DNA of 15,203 nucleotides from Thermoanaerobaculales bacterium. Its GTDB lineage: Bacteria > Acidobacteriota > Thermoanaerobaculia > Thermoanaerobaculales > Sulfomarinibacteraceae. This document shows positions 15,191 to 15,203 of this stretch, piece by piece; position 1 is the stretch's first letter; each line of letters starts with the position of its first letter. The DNA is taken from positions 1-15,203 of the forward strand of contig JAOZPW010000065.1 in the NCBI GenBank assembly GCA_029932545.1. The letters run 5' to 3'. A model generated the notes under the pieces. That model had not been told where the DNA came from, ran no database searches, and saw nothing but the letters and a program-made list of their open reading frames with translations. The position numbers and the translations under genes are program-made.

Positions 15191-15203
15191 ACCGCCCTCC
15201 GGG

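Overview
This window of moderately GC-rich bacterial DNA carries seven protein genes. One of them, partial at the left edge, runs off the window. I see no tRNA, rRNA, CRISPR array or transposase. The gene content suggests a Gram-negative, didermal bacterium of the Acidobacteriota type or a related soil or sediment lineage. The pointers are two transmembrane Ser/Thr kinases with periplasmic TPR or PEGA parts, a FadL/OmpP1-like outer-membrane barrel ending in Phe, secreted TPR proteins, a very large PKD-repeat protein, and dispersed TTC-loop hairpins and CTTTGCG heptad repeats between genes. That assignment is inference; there is no marker gene here.

Layout from left to right: (1) 1-1151, minus, 3'-truncated: a secreted protein of unknown family. 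(2) 1356-2183, plus: YhhQ-type queuosine precursor transporter, whose last codons run into an imperfect 22-bp inverted repeat (2147-2220). (3) 2401-5703, plus: a 1100-residue membrane Ser/Thr kinase whose C-terminal half includes ten in-register 46-residue TPR-like repeats. (4) 5764-6954, minus: an exported helical/TPR protein, convergent with the kinase and divergent from (5). (5) 7065-8468, plus: a FadL/OmpP1-like outer-membrane protein. (6) 8715-10268, minus: a second Ser/Thr kinase with an atypical catalytic loop, one membrane span and a PEGA-like periplasmic domain. (7) 10597-15006, minus: a 1469-residue secreted protein with a jelly-roll-like N-terminus, nine PKD-type domains, a short Cys cluster and two copies of a ~225-residue C-terminal module.

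Gaps: 8469-8714 is a cluster of short hairpins between convergent genes. 10269-10596 holds an inverted pair of CTTTGCG heptad repeats plus a plausible promoter for kinase (6). 15007-15203 ends in hairpins related to the 8.6 kb cluster.

Working together: apart from the transporter, the genes share an envelope theme (kinases with a cytoplasmic catalytic domain and a periplasmic domain, exported TPR protein, outer-membrane barrel, large surface or secreted protein). The frequent strand switches argue against one operon. Only (7) and (6) are co-directional neighbours, and a repeat-filled 328-bp gap with its own promoter candidate separates them. I found no convincing new multi-gene system. The most notable items are the 46-residue repeat array, the palindromic element at the end of yhhQ, and the two hairpin families.
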